A DNA stretch of 64,000 nt, taken from positions 4,154,001-4,218,000 of the forward strand of contig NZ_CP030053.1 of the NCBI RefSeq assembly GCF_004114955.1, in the 5' to 3' direction. The notes beneath the pieces are model-generated. The model ran no database searches, was not told the DNA's origin, and worked only from the letters and a program-made list of their open reading frames with translations. The translations under genes were made by a program, and so were the position numbers. This document shows positions 8,082 through 16,353 of this stretch, one piece after another (position 1 is the stretch's first letter; every line of letters begins with the position of its first letter). This DNA is from Bradyrhizobium guangzhouense (GTDB lineage Bacteria > Pseudomonadota > Alphaproteobacteria > Rhizobiales > Xanthobacteraceae).

Positions 8082-9413
8082 CTAATTCCGCCGGGCCAGT
8101 ATGAAAGCAGCGACAGCCGCCACCAGCGCCGGCACCGCCGCCGCGGCAAACAGCGGCTGCGCCCCCATGTCGCGGGCCAGCATCACCCCGCCGACGAGCG
8201 GGCCCACGATCGAGCCGATACGGCCGATGCCGAGCGCCCATCCGACGCCCGTCGATCTGATCGCCGTCGGATAGAAAGTCGCCGTCAACGCGTTCGAGGC
8301 GATCTGTCCCCCGACGATGCAGAACCCGGACGCAAAGATCGCGATCGTGACCAGGACGATCGAATGGCTGGCCAGGCCGATGGCCGCGACCGCTCCTGCG
8401 GCGACCAGATAGGTCAGCGACAGCGCACGAAACGAGAAGCGGTCGATGAATTGGCCGAGCGTCAAGGTGCCGACGACGCCGCCGACCTGGAGCATGGCGC
8501 CGATCGCGGCGGCGGTTGATACCGAGACGCCGAGATCGTTCAGCACGGTGGGAAGCCAGTTCGACAGCAGATAGAGATCGAGCAGACTCATGAAGAACAC
8601 GATCCAGAGCAAAACAGTCACCCATCCGCGCCCCTCCGCAAACAGATGCGCGACGGGCAGGCCCGATAATTTCGGCTCCTGCACGACGAATTTCACCTCG
8701 CCCGCGAAGGACGTGTTCGGGGCGATCCTTTTCAGGAGATCGACCACCTCGTGGTCGCGGCCGCCGACCATGGCCAGGAACCGGATCGATTCCGGCAGCG
8801 CCCTGAACAGAAACGGCAACAGCAGCAGTGGCACGAGGCCGCCGACCAGAAACACCGCGCGCCAGCCGAAAGCGGGAATGAGCGCGGCGGCGAGCAACCC
8901 GCCCAGGGCAGCACCGATCGAAAATCCCGCAAACATGATCATGACAAGGGTGGCGCGACGGCGATGTGGGCTGAATTCGGAGGTCAGCGCCACGGCATTG
9001 GGCATGGCGCCGCCGAGACCGAGACCGGTCAGCACACGTAAAGCCATCAACCATTCTGCGTCGGGCGCGAACACGGTGAGCAAGGTCCCGATGCCGAACA
9101 CCAACGTGCTCGCGAGAATGATGCGACGACGGCCGATCCTGTCGGCCATCGGACCGAAGATCAGCGCGCCGATCATGAGACCAAGAAGACCGGCGCTGAA
9201 CACTGGCCCGAGGCTGCCGCGCGCGAGCTTCCACTCCTGGGCCACGGCAGGCGCGACATAGCCGATGGCCTGGGTGTCAAAGCCGTCGACGAACAACACC
9301 GCGGCACACACCAGCAGCACCCGGATCTGGAAGGCGCCGACCGGCTGACGGTCGACATAGGCGGCGACGTCGATCGTACCAGACGCAACCTCGCCCGCAG
9401 CTGTGACAGCCAT
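8082..9413 (-). CDS. MFS transporter, aromatic acid:H+ symporter (AAHS) type
   Basis: A 443-residue inner-membrane protein with 12 predicted helices. The DGFDTQAIGYVAPAV segment in the first helix (around residues 43-57) and the loop 2-3 motif GPMADRIGRRR are hallmarks of AAHS proteins such as PcaK and BenK. The large central loop contains the 'FLARR-like' basic region expected between helices 6 and 7. GGAGGGG lies just upstream of ATG 9413. It is divergent from an IclR gene, and a candidate operator (9458-9476) lies 45 bases before its start. A role in importing an aromatic carboxylate for the nearby hydroxylase is inferred. Confidence 0.88.
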   Translation of the reverse strand: MAVTAAGEVASGTIDVAAYVDRQPVGAFQIRVLLVCAAVLFVDGFDTQAIGYVAPAVAQEWKLARGSLGPVFSAGLLGLMIGALIFGPMADRIGRRRIILASTLVFGIGTLLTVFAPDAEWLMALRVLTGLGLGGAMPNAVALTSEFSPHRRRATLVMIMFAGFSIGAALGGLLAAALIPAFGWRAVFLVGGLVPLLLLPFLFRALPESIRFLAMVGGRDHEVVDLLKRIAPNTSFAGEVKFVVQEPKLSGLPVAHLFAEGRGWVTVLLWIVFFMSLLDLYLLSNWLPTVLNDLGVSVSTAAAIGAMLQVGGVVGTLTLGQFIDRFSFRALSLTYLVAAGAVAAIGLASHSIVLVTIAIFASGFCIVGGQIASNALTATFYPTAIRSTGVGWALGIGRIGSIVGPLVGGVMLARDMGAQPLFAAAAVPALVAAVAAFILARRN

Positions 9414-9457
9414 GCTTAAACCCCTCCCGCCAGCCCCTGCACTATTTTTCTTCTCAA

Positions 9458-9476
9458 AATCTCTTATAGTGAGACT
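9458..9476. promoter_or_regulatory. Candidate IclR operator, site 1
   Basis: AATCTCTTATAGTGAGACT matches 15 of 19 positions of the perfect palindrome at 10323-10341. It lies between the divergent MFS and IclR genes, a position where it could repress or activate both. Recognition by the neighbouring IclR protein is inferred. Confidence 0.65.
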
Positions 9477-9568
9477 TCACCTAAGGCAAGCCGCGCCTGC
9501 CGCCGCGATTTTGCGATCCCGGCGAATGCCGCTAACAAGGCCAAACGCGAAGCTGGATCGAACCGAAA

Positions 9569-10324
9569 TTGGTCAAGGCAAACAGTCAGGATCGGGTCCT
9601 TGCCGTGCTCGATCTCTTCACCGAGGCACGGCCGCAATGGTCGCCGGAGGAACTCATGAAGGAGCTCGGCTACACCAGGCCGACGCTTTATCGTTACCTG
9701 AAAAGCCTGAAGGACAGCGGCCTCGTCATGTCGACGCGCGGCGGGCGGTTCGCACTTGGCCCGCGCGTGGTCGAGATGGATTATCTCAGCCGCCGCTCCG
9801 ATCCGCTGATCGCAACCGCCACGCCGCACCTCGAGCGCCTTTCGGCGACGCATCCCTGCACGGCGCTCGTCGTGCGCTGGTATGGCGAAAAGATGCTCTG
9901 CGTGGCCTCGGTTGCCTCTGCGGTCAATCCCGTCAGCAGCTATCCGCGCGGCCGGCCGATGGCGATGGGACGCGGCGCGATCGCGCGATCGATCATGGCC
10001 TTCCTACCCAAGCCTCACCTGATGCCCCTGCTGACACGTTATGCGGCGGACCTGCGCAGCGTCGGGGTCGGCACCACGAGCGATGAAATTCTCGCGACAC
10101 TGAAGCGGGTAAGGCGGGCCGGCGTGGCCGTTGCCTTCGGCGAAGTGACTCCGGGCGCGGTCGGGATTGCAGCTCCCATCCTCGATGCGAATTATCCGAT
10201 CGCAAGTCTCTGCATCACGATCGGCGGACAACACACAAGGGGCGAAATGATCGATCGGATCAGCCTGGAGGTTCGCGGCGCCGCCCGGCAGATCTCCTCG
10301 GCGCTCGATGAAGATCCTTCATAA
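9569..10324 (+). CDS. IclR-family transcriptional regulator
   Basis: A 251-residue regulator. Residues 5-65 form the IclR winged helix-turn-helix (SQDRVLAVLDLF, with recognition segment GYTRPTLYRYLKSLKDSG), and residues 75-245 the GAF-like effector domain that usually binds small aromatic or organic acids. The start codon is TTG at 9569. It is flanked by two copies of the same palindrome, one in the divergent promoter and one overlapping its own stop codon in front of the hydroxylase gene. This places it as the local regulator of the transporter, aminotransferase and hydroxylase. Confidence 0.9.
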   Translation: MVKANSQDRVLAVLDLFTEARPQWSPEELMKELGYTRPTLYRYLKSLKDSGLVMSTRGGRFALGPRVVEMDYLSRRSDPLIATATPHLERLSATHPCTALVVRWYGEKMLCVASVASAVNPVSSYPRGRPMAMGRGAIARSIMAFLPKPHLMPLLTRYAADLRSVGVGTTSDEILATLKRVRRAGVAVAFGEVTPGAVGIAAPILDANYPIASLCITIGGQHTRGEMIDRISLEVRGAARQISSALDEDPS

Positions 10325-10341
10325 TCTCATATTTTGAGATT
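10323..10341. promoter_or_regulatory. Candidate IclR operator, site 2 (perfect palindrome)
   Basis: AATCTCATATTTTGAGATT is a perfect 7-base inverted repeat around a 5-base AT centre. It overlaps the iclR-type stop codon and sits about 80 bases before the hydroxylase GTG start. It is closely similar to site 1 at 9458-9476. Confidence 0.7.
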
Positions 10342-10419
10342 TTACTTGACGCCATCCCGGCTCCGACGCAAGACGGCGATCGATCGCGCCTCGTGCGGTG
10401 GCAATCGTAGGGAAACGAT

Positions 10420-12012
10420 GTGAGCAACACTCTTCCGGACAATAACGCGCCCGTCGTGATCGTCGGCGGCGGACCGGTCGGAATGGGTCTGGCCATCGGA
10501 CTTGGCCAGCGGGGCATCAAGACCATCGTGGTCGAGCGCTATGAGGAGCCGCAGCCGATCCCGAAGGGACAGAACCTCACGCAACGGACGATGGAGCATT
10601 TCCATTTCTGGGGCGCGGAGGCGGCGCTGCGGGCGGCCCGCACCATTCCACCCGATTACGGCATCGGCGGAATGACCAGCCACGGCACGCTGCTCAGCGG
10701 CTATAACTACAACTGGCTCCAGCGCGAACTGGTTCGACCGTTTTACTTCACCGACAATGAGCGCTTGCCCCAATACGCAACCGAAGCCGTGCTGCGGCAA
10801 CGGGCAGCGCAGCTTCCTGACGTCGACCTGCGCTACGGTTGGACCTGTCAGGACGTGCGATCTGAAGCCGACGGCGTCGTCGTAGAGATCGTCAACGGCG
10901 ATGGGACGAAGCAGAGCTTGCGCGCCGATTACGTCGTCGGTTGCGACGGGAGCCGGTCAATCTTGCGCGAATGTGCGGGCATCACCCAGACCCGCTCCGA
11001 CCACGATCGCCTGATGGTCCTCCTGGTGTTTCGCTCCACCGAATTGCACCGCTTGCTCGGCAGGTATCCGGGCAAGTCCTTCTACAACGTGCTGCATCCG
11101 GACCTCGAAGGCTACTGGAAGTTCTTCGGCCGGGTCGATCTCGGCACCACCTGGTTCTTCCACGCCCCCGTCCCCGCAGACACCACGCGCGACAATTTCG
11201 ATTTCCAGCGCCTGCTTCACGAGGCCGCTGGCGCGAAATTCGATGTCGAATTCGAGCACGTCGGATTCTGGGATCTGCGTTTCACGCTCGCCGACAGCTA
11301 CCGCGCGGGCCGCATCTTCGTCGCGGGGGACGCCGCGCACAGCCACCCGCCTTACGGCGGCTATGGCATCAACAGCGGCTTCGAGGATGCCGTCAATCTG
11401 GCGTGGAAGCTCGCTGCAGTCCTGCACGGCTGGGCACCCGCCGGTCTGCTCGACAGCTACGACGCCGAGCGCCGCCCGGTCTTTGCGTCCACTGCGCGCG
11501 ACTTCATCGAGGCATCGATTTTTCGCGATCGGGATTTTCTGCGGAAGCATGATCCGGCGCGGGATCGGGTGGATTTCGAGGCTGCCTGGCAGGCACGGCA
11601 TTCCGGCGCGCGCGCGGAGGTCAATGCCTTCGAGCCGAATTACGAGGGATCGCCGATCGTATTCGGCCCTGCCGGCGGCGTCAGCAGCGCGATCGGCTCG
11701 CACGCCCATGCCGCGCGCGCCGGCCATCATTTGGCGCCGCAACCTCTGTCGTCGGGCAAAAACGTCTTCGAGGAACTCGGCGACGGCTTCACGCTGATCG
11801 ATCTGACGGATGGTGCGGGAGCCGCTTTCGAGCGAGCCGCCGTAGCGCTTGGCATCCCGCTGAAAGTGATCCGGGATACCGCCTCGGACGGCCGCGAGGC
11901 ATACGAGGCGCGATTGATTCTGGTGCGGCCCGATCAGTTTGTTGCTTACGCGGGCAACAACGACGGCGCCGACGCATCTGAGATCCTGAGGCGCGCCGTC
12001 GGTCAATCCTGA
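10420..12012 (+). CDS. FAD-dependent aromatic hydroxylase (group A flavin monooxygenase)
   Basis: A 530-residue flavoprotein monooxygenase of the MhpA/PheA/TfdB type. Residues 13-40 form the dinucleotide fold (VVIVGGGPVGMGLAIGLGQR) ending in the ribose-binding VVER, the DG motif follows (VGCDGSRSILRE, around 180) and the second FAD motif is GRIFVAGDAAHSHPPYGG (around 300). The C-terminal 130 residues form the thioredoxin-like extension seen in phenol hydroxylases. It starts at GTG 10420 behind AGGGA. It probably hydroxylates a phenolic ring with NAD(P)H and O2; MhpA-like proteins of this length act on 3-(3-hydroxyphenyl)propionate and similar acids. The exact substrate is unknown. Confidence 0.88.
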   Translation: MSNTLPDNNAPVVIVGGGPVGMGLAIGLGQRGIKTIVVERYEEPQPIPKGQNLTQRTMEHFHFWGAEAALRAARTIPPDYGIGGMTSHGTLLSGYNYNWLQRELVRPFYFTDNERLPQYATEAVLRQRAAQLPDVDLRYGWTCQDVRSEADGVVVEIVNGDGTKQSLRADYVVGCDGSRSILRECAGITQTRSDHDRLMVLLVFRSTELHRLLGRYPGKSFYNVLHPDLEGYWKFFGRVDLGTTWFFHAPVPADTTRDNFDFQRLLHEAAGAKFDVEFEHVGFWDLRFTLADSYRAGRIFVAGDAAHSHPPYGGYGINSGFEDAVNLAWKLAAVLHGWAPAGLLDSYDAERRPVFASTARDFIEASIFRDRDFLRKHDPARDRVDFEAAWQARHSGARAEVNAFEPNYEGSPIVFGPAGGVSSAIGSHAHAARAGHHLAPQPLSSGKNVFEELGDGFTLIDLTDGAGAAFERAAVALGIPLKVIRDTASDGREAYEARLILVRPDQFVAYAGNNDGADASEILRRAVGQS

Positions 12013-12043
12013 CGAGATCGCCCTGGCCGGCGGCAAGCAAACA

Positions 12044-12211
12044 TCAAGCCGCACCGTCGTCGTCATCGCCGACCGAGTCGATGGCTTCCCTCACCTCGAC
12101 CAGTGCCATCGACAGTAAATAGACGGTCGTGGGCAGACCGATCCGGCGCGCCGCTTCGAGCGCACACGACAGGTCGCTCGCCAGCTCCTTGAGCTCGTTT
12201 CCCCGTGACAA
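12044..12211 (-). CDS. Small hypothetical protein, last gene of the GNAT operon
   Basis: A 55-codon ORF with mostly G/C third positions, starting at TTG 12211 behind a weak GGCGGG and ending at TGA 12044-12046. It begins 33 bases after the isochorismatase-like stop on the same strand. The sequence suggests two amphipathic helices (NELKELASDLSCALEAAR and VYLLSMALVEVREAI) and an acidic tail (GDDDDGAA). No family is recognised. It may be a partner or chaperone of the upstream enzymes, but that is only context. Confidence 0.5.
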   Translation of the reverse strand: MSRGNELKELASDLSCALEAARRIGLPTTVYLLSMALVEVREAIDSVGDDDDGAA

Positions 12212-12244
12212 TGTCCCGCCTGTCCGTCCGCCGATCGCGTCCGC

Positions 12245-12805
12245 CTAGACCGCGACGGCGCCGCTGGTCCTGATCAATTCGGCGCAGGACTGCACAGTAG
12301 CAAAATTGCCGATGACATTCATCAGCGACTGCTTGTAGTCGCCCGCTTTGCCCGTGGCCGGCTGCCGGCAGGCCACGGCGTCGCCGACCAACCGGTAGCG
12401 GTGGCTCCGATGAAACCCTTCGACCACGGTGGCAAGGATGGTCTCGTCGAGGGAAAAGCCCGTCACCACGCAGCGCACGTTACGAAGGCTGGACATATGG
12501 TCGGCGAAACGGGAGGAACTGTAAGCCGAAGGCAACGCGTGCTCGAACGTCATTTCGCCCGGGCGGGGCCTCGCCTCCGCGATCCAATCGGTCAGTCTGG
12601 ATGACGGATCGAACCACGCTGCGTCCGCAACCCGTTTCAGATGCATCACTGGCCAGAGGTTGCTCCGCCACAACGCCAGCAGCTCGAGGCAGCGTAGAAT
12701 GGCGGCGTCGCCGTCGAGAATGACGTGGCGCCGCCCCGGGATCATATATTCCACCTGGAGGTCCGCGCAGACCAGGACCAGCAGATCGTCATGGAAGATC
12801 GGCAT
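12245..12805 (-). CDS. Isochorismatase-fold protein with changed catalytic residues
   Basis: A 186-residue cysteine-hydrolase-like alpha/beta protein. The first catalytic Asp is present (D15 in VCADLQVEY). The usual Lys four residues before SAF is His here (H89 in FEHALPSAY), and the nucleophilic Cys in G-x-x-T-D-x-C-V is Thr (T122 in GFSLDETILAT). The rest of the fold, including the VGDA strand end, is kept. It is therefore either an inactive homologue or an enzyme of changed chemistry. It lies 25 bases after a GNAT gene in a four-gene operon. Family assignment is fairly safe; function is unknown. Confidence 0.75.
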   Translation of the reverse strand: MPIFHDDLLVLVCADLQVEYMIPGRRHVILDGDAAILRCLELLALWRSNLWPVMHLKRVADAAWFDPSSRLTDWIAEARPRPGEMTFEHALPSAYSSSRFADHMSSLRNVRCVVTGFSLDETILATVVEGFHRSHRYRLVGDAVACRQPATGKAGDYKQSLMNVIGNFATVQSCAELIRTSGAVAV

Positions 12806-12830
12806 TTTCTTGCGCAGAGCTGCACCAGTT

Positions 12831-13451
12831 TCAGCTATCGGCGAGTGCGAGGTCCCGCAGCGGCGAGGTCACCGCCCGCCCCGCCGAAGCGTCCAGCACG
12901 CCCGGACGATCCCAGTCGCCCTCGGGACGGATGATGACGTAGGGATCGCTGTCCAGCGTGATCGCGTCCGGGCCCGGTTCGATCTCCAGCAGCATCTCCG
13001 TGTAAGAGAAATCCGAGAAAGTGATCTTTCTGTTATGGCCGAGCGGCTTGGCACCGAAATGGGCCCAGAAGTCCACTAGCCGGTCCTGCGCCTGGCCGTA
13101 GATCTTGCGGAACCCCTTGCGCTTCACGAAGTCAATGCTCGCCTGCACCAGCTTGAACGACAGGCGCGAGCGCCGATACTGGTGACGCACCGCAAGCCGT
13201 TCCACCTTGGCGAAATCGCCGAAGAAGCGCACCCGTAAACAGCCTGCCGGCTCGTTGCCGATGTAGCCGATGAAATGCGCGGCAACCATGTCATTGCCAT
13301 CGAATTCCTCATCAAATGGGCAATCCTGCTCGGCGAGATAGACCGCCGAGCGAATGGCCGTGACCAGCATGAGGTCGCTGGGATCGCGCGCGAGGCGGAT
13401 GGTGATGGCGCGGGAGTCAGACTTGGCGAGGGGAATCCTAGTGCCGTGCAT
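12831..13451 (-). CDS. GNAT-family N-acyltransferase
   Basis: A 206-residue GNAT-fold protein. The strand 4 and acyl-CoA loop segment reads KVERLAVRHQYRRSRLSFKLVQ, close to the ElaA/LuxI-superfamily pattern in which the pyrophosphate loop is R/Q-x-x-x-x. The C-terminal 50 residues extend past the core (DPYVIIRPEGDW). The start at 13451 is well supported by AAGGAG eight bases upstream; a longer frame to 13520 has no such site. Its first 14 bases overlap the end of the preceding GNAT-like gene, so the two are translationally linked. The acyl donor and acceptor are unknown. Confidence 0.8.
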   Translation of the reverse strand: MHGTRIPLAKSDSRAITIRLARDPSDLMLVTAIRSAVYLAEQDCPFDEEFDGNDMVAAHFIGYIGNEPAGCLRVRFFGDFAKVERLAVRHQYRRSRLSFKLVQASIDFVKRKGFRKIYGQAQDRLVDFWAHFGAKPLGHNRKITFSDFSYTEMLLEIEPGPDAITLDSDPYVIIRPEGDWDRPGVLDASAGRAVTSPLRDLALADS

Positions 13452-14055
13452 CTGCGTAACTCCTTGCTTGGATGATCGCGCCAGGCATGAGCATCGGCTG
13501 CCGATGCCACGGTCGCTCATAACACCAGAGGTCAGGCTGAAAACTGGAGATCGGCTCGAAGCCCGTTGCCTTCATGATTTCGCGTCCGGCCACCGTTGAC
13601 GGCTGCGCATAGCAGTCCGCGCCGCGAAACCTTATTTGCCGCAGATGAGCCGCAGCTTTGCCAAGGCCGGCGATGCCGCGGCCGGTCGCGGCGATCGCCC
13701 AGATGTAGATCGCGGAAACTTCCTCATCCGCCGCGGCGAGATGGCGCGTGTCGGGCGCGGTCAGGCAGATATCATCGAGCAGCAATGCGTCGTGTCCGTG
13801 GTCGTTGAGAAACAGGAAGGCCATGCCGCCGAGCAGAGCGCCGTTCCGGGTGAAAGTCAGGATGCTCTGGCGATCGAAGGCAAAATATCTTGCAAGCTCC
13901 ATCGCCCCGATCTGCACGCCCGGGACCAGCCGGTGCGCCATATCCGAAAGAGCGCCGATTTCCCCGAATTGCGCGCAACGGACATCCACCTCCGGGCTCA
14001 GGGGCAAGGCATCGAAATCATGCCTTGCGGCAAACGAGCCCCTTTCCATACTCAT
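13438..14055 (-). CDS. GNAT-like protein, first gene of an uncharacterised operon
   Basis: A 205-residue protein not recognised by name. Its second half resembles the GNAT core: a strand (AIYIWAIAA), a loop rich in Gly and basic residues (TGRGIAGLGKAAAHLRQI, like the acetyl-CoA pyrophosphate loop) and a final GREIMKATGFEPI segment typical of GNAT helix 4/strand 7. It heads the minus-strand operon and is divergent from a LysR gene whose start is 71 bases away. The pairing of two GNAT-like proteins in tandem is unusual. Confidence 0.65.
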   Translation of the reverse strand: MSMERGSFAARHDFDALPLSPEVDVRCAQFGEIGALSDMAHRLVPGVQIGAMELARYFAFDRQSILTFTRNGALLGGMAFLFLNDHGHDALLLDDICLTAPDTRHLAAADEEVSAIYIWAIAATGRGIAGLGKAAAHLRQIRFRGADCYAQPSTVAGREIMKATGFEPISSFQPDLWCYERPWHRQPMLMPGAIIQARSYADARH

Positions 14056-14126
14056 GTCGTCCCTCTATCGTTCAGGGGTTTTGTACGCCGCCACGAGCAG
14101 AAGCTTAGCGGCTGGAGATCAGGAGT

Positions 14127-15167
14127 ATGCAGCAAGTATCGCACCGGGGTGCTGCATTGATGCAGCACCATGAAGAAGCGCTGAATGCGTCCTGGGACGA
14201 TTTGAAACTGTTTTTAGCCTGCGCAAAGTTTAAAAGTTTCCGCAACGCTGCCGAAGAGCTCGGGCTCACCTCAACTACATTGATGCGCCGGATCGACCGG
14301 CTCGAAGAGAGTATCGGTTGCAAGCTTTTCCTGCGTGACCAGAGCGGCCTCACGCTGAGCGACGAAGGCACCGCAATGATTGCCGACGTCGCGCATATGG
14401 AGCGTCACGCCTTCAACGTCTTCCGCCGTGCCTCACGCTCATCGAACGATATGTCGGGCACCGTGCGCGTCGCGGTGACGGAAGGTCCGGGCAACTTCTG
14501 GATCCTGCCGCGGCTGATCGATTTCCAAAAGACCTATCGCAAGATCACCGTCGATCTGCGTTGCGCAATGGAGCAGGCGGACGTCGCACGGCTGGAGTCG
14601 GACATCGCGATCCAGCTCGAGCCGCCGACCAATCCCGATCTCATCGTCGCCAAGCTCGGCCGGTTGCACATCTACCCCTTCGTCTCCAGGGAGTATGCGA
14701 ACCTCTACGGCCTGCCCGCCACGCTCGCCGAATTGCCGAACCATCGCATCATCAAGCAGAACGCGCCGCAGGTCGACGACAGCGCCTACGCGCGCGTCCT
14801 GGGGCTCAAATCGCTCGAAGGCATCGTCGGGATCAAGACCAACTCTTCCGTAGGCGTGCTCTATGCGGTCGAACGCGGCGCCGGCATCGGCTTCCTGCCG
14901 ACGGTGTCGATCGCGCTCGGTGCGCCGCTCGTCGCCGTCGACCTCGGCGTCAGCCACCACGCCGACCTTTGGCTCACCTATCACAAGGAGTTCCGCGCCT
15001 CCGAGCGGCACAAGATCGTGGTCGACTGGCTGAAGAAGATCTTCGATCCCAAGAGCCATCCGTGCTTCCGCGACGAGTTCATCCATCCGAACACGTTGGT
15101 GCCGATGATGACGGCGGCGCGAGACGGCTTTGGATTGTCCGGATACATTGCGGCGACCCCGACGTGA
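14127..15167 (+). CDS. LysR-family transcriptional regulator
   Basis: A 346-residue LysR protein. The N-terminal winged helix (WDDLKLFLACAKFKSFRNAA, then TSTTLMRRIDRLEESIGCKLF) occupies residues 20-80, and the substrate-binding domain residues 105-310. An in-frame ATG at 14160 is an alternative start; GGAG upstream of 14127 fits that ATG. It is divergent from the GNAT operon across 71 bases, the classical LysR arrangement, so control of that operon is the most likely role. The C-terminal tail is about 30 residues longer than average. Confidence 0.9.
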   Translation: MQQVSHRGAALMQHHEEALNASWDDLKLFLACAKFKSFRNAAEELGLTSTTLMRRIDRLEESIGCKLFLRDQSGLTLSDEGTAMIADVAHMERHAFNVFRRASRSSNDMSGTVRVAVTEGPGNFWILPRLIDFQKTYRKITVDLRCAMEQADVARLESDIAIQLEPPTNPDLIVAKLGRLHIYPFVSREYANLYGLPATLAELPNHRIIKQNAPQVDDSAYARVLGLKSLEGIVGIKTNSSVGVLYAVERGAGIGFLPTVSIALGAPLVAVDLGVSHHADLWLTYHKEFRASERHKIVVDWLKKIFDPKSHPCFRDEFIHPNTLVPMMTAARDGFGLSGYIAATPT

Positions 15168-15186
15168 GCGGGAGCGAGCAGTCCCT

Positions 15187-16353
15187 TCACCACCGATATT
15201 CGAAGCCGACGGTGCCTTGGTGCGATCTCAGCTCGTTGCGGAACTTGCCGTCGTAATTGACATACAGCCGCACGGTATTGGTCAGGCTGAGCGAGGCCGA
15301 GGCGCCGGCGTCCATCCCGTAACGGCTCTCGCCGACGCCGGGCACGATGATGTTTTGGGTGCCGAGGCTGACCTGCACCGTGCCGAGGTCCTGATAGAAA
15401 TTGTCGACGAACTTGCCGTACGCCGAGAGGTCCAGGATCTTCCGGTCGAAGATGAAGTAACGCCCGACCTCGGCGCCGATCATGACGCGCGCACGCGAGA
15501 TTGCGCTCGAGCCGACGTTGAGGGGATCGAGTCCTCCGGCCTCCTGGAATGCTGCGCTGGTGGCGCGCACATATTCGATCCCGCCCTTGGGCACGATGCG
15601 CATCTGATCCTTGGTCCAGTAATAGTTGATCTCGGTGAGCGCACCGTCGACCGCGGCGTGATAGCCTGCAACGGCAAGGCCGAAGCCGGTATCGCGGGCC
15701 GAATGCACCTTGCCGAAACCGTGCACCAACGCGAAGGCCCAGGTCCAAGGTCCGTTGTCGACGGAACCGTTGAAACCGATCTGCGTCAGGTCGAGCGTCG
15801 CCGACTGAAGCGCGAGCGGCACGTCGACATCGGTGTGGCTCTGGTCGACGGAGAAGCCCAGATTGACGCCCGGCGCAACACGCGCACCGAAGCCGGCGAC
15901 ACCGCCAAACGTCGTTCGCTTGTCACCCACGAAATCCCCCTGCGGATCAGTGCGGACCGAGATGCCGTATCCCTCGTACCAGGTGCGGTAGCGCGGATCC
16001 TCTGCGCTTTCCGACGCACCACCGCCGCCGGGATTGGAGCGCGAGCCCCTGATGATGCCGCTCGAGGCCTGGTTGCCCAGCCGCTCCAGAAAATTCGAGC
16101 CCAGATTGAGCGTGCTGTTGCCGGCCGACTGGTTGGCATTGCTCGACGTCGCGCTCGGGGTCGGCGAAGGTGACGGCGACGGCGATGGCGATGGCGATGG
16201 CGACGGGGTGGGCGTCGGCGTGGGCGTTGGCGTTGACGTCGGAGTCGGTGTCGGTGTCTGCGCAAAGGCCGCCGTCGCCGGTAGCATCGCAGCAACCGCG
16301 AGTACCATGGCGATCGCCGTCACGATCCGGCGGACACGGTCCAGCCCGATCAT
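15187..16353 (-). CDS. Outer-membrane autotransporter-type beta-barrel with Thr/Ser-Pro stalk
   Basis: A 388-residue exported protein. The start at 16353 gives a Sec signal peptide (MIGLDRVRRIVTAIAM..., cleavage after AFA). Residues 33-65 are a run of Thr-Pro and then Ser-Pro repeats, followed by a linker with GGGG. Residues 120-388 form a barrel of the autotransporter type with alternating strands and an aromatic end (TVGFEYRW). There is no passenger domain of normal size; the stalk may span the cell wall or display a very short passenger. It is convergent with the LysR gene. An outer-membrane porin-like role is an alternative. Confidence 0.75.
   Translation of the reverse strand: MIGLDRVRRIVTAIAMVLAVAAMLPATAAFAQTPTPTPTSTPTPTPTPTPSPSPSPSPSPSPSPTPSATSSNANQSAGNSTLNLGSNFLERLGNQASSGIIRGSRSNPGGGGASESAEDPRYRTWYEGYGISVRTDPQGDFVGDKRTTFGGVAGFGARVAPGVNLGFSVDQSHTDVDVPLALQSATLDLTQIGFNGSVDNGPWTWAFALVHGFGKVHSARDTGFGLAVAGYHAAVDGALTEINYYWTKDQMRIVPKGGIEYVRATSAAFQEAGGLDPLNVGSSAISRARVMIGAEVGRYFIFDRKILDLSAYGKFVDNFYQDLGTVQVSLGTQNIIVPGVGESRYGMDAGASASLSLTNTVRLYVNYDGKFRNELRSHQGTVGFEYRW
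16162..16259. repeat. Hexanucleotide-like microsatellite within the barrel gene
   Basis: Tandem ggcgat/ggcgac units followed by ggcgtc/ggcgtt units encode the Ser-Pro and Thr-Pro stalk on the minus strand. Such runs are prone to length change by slippage; all unit changes of six bases would keep the frame. Confidence 0.8.
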
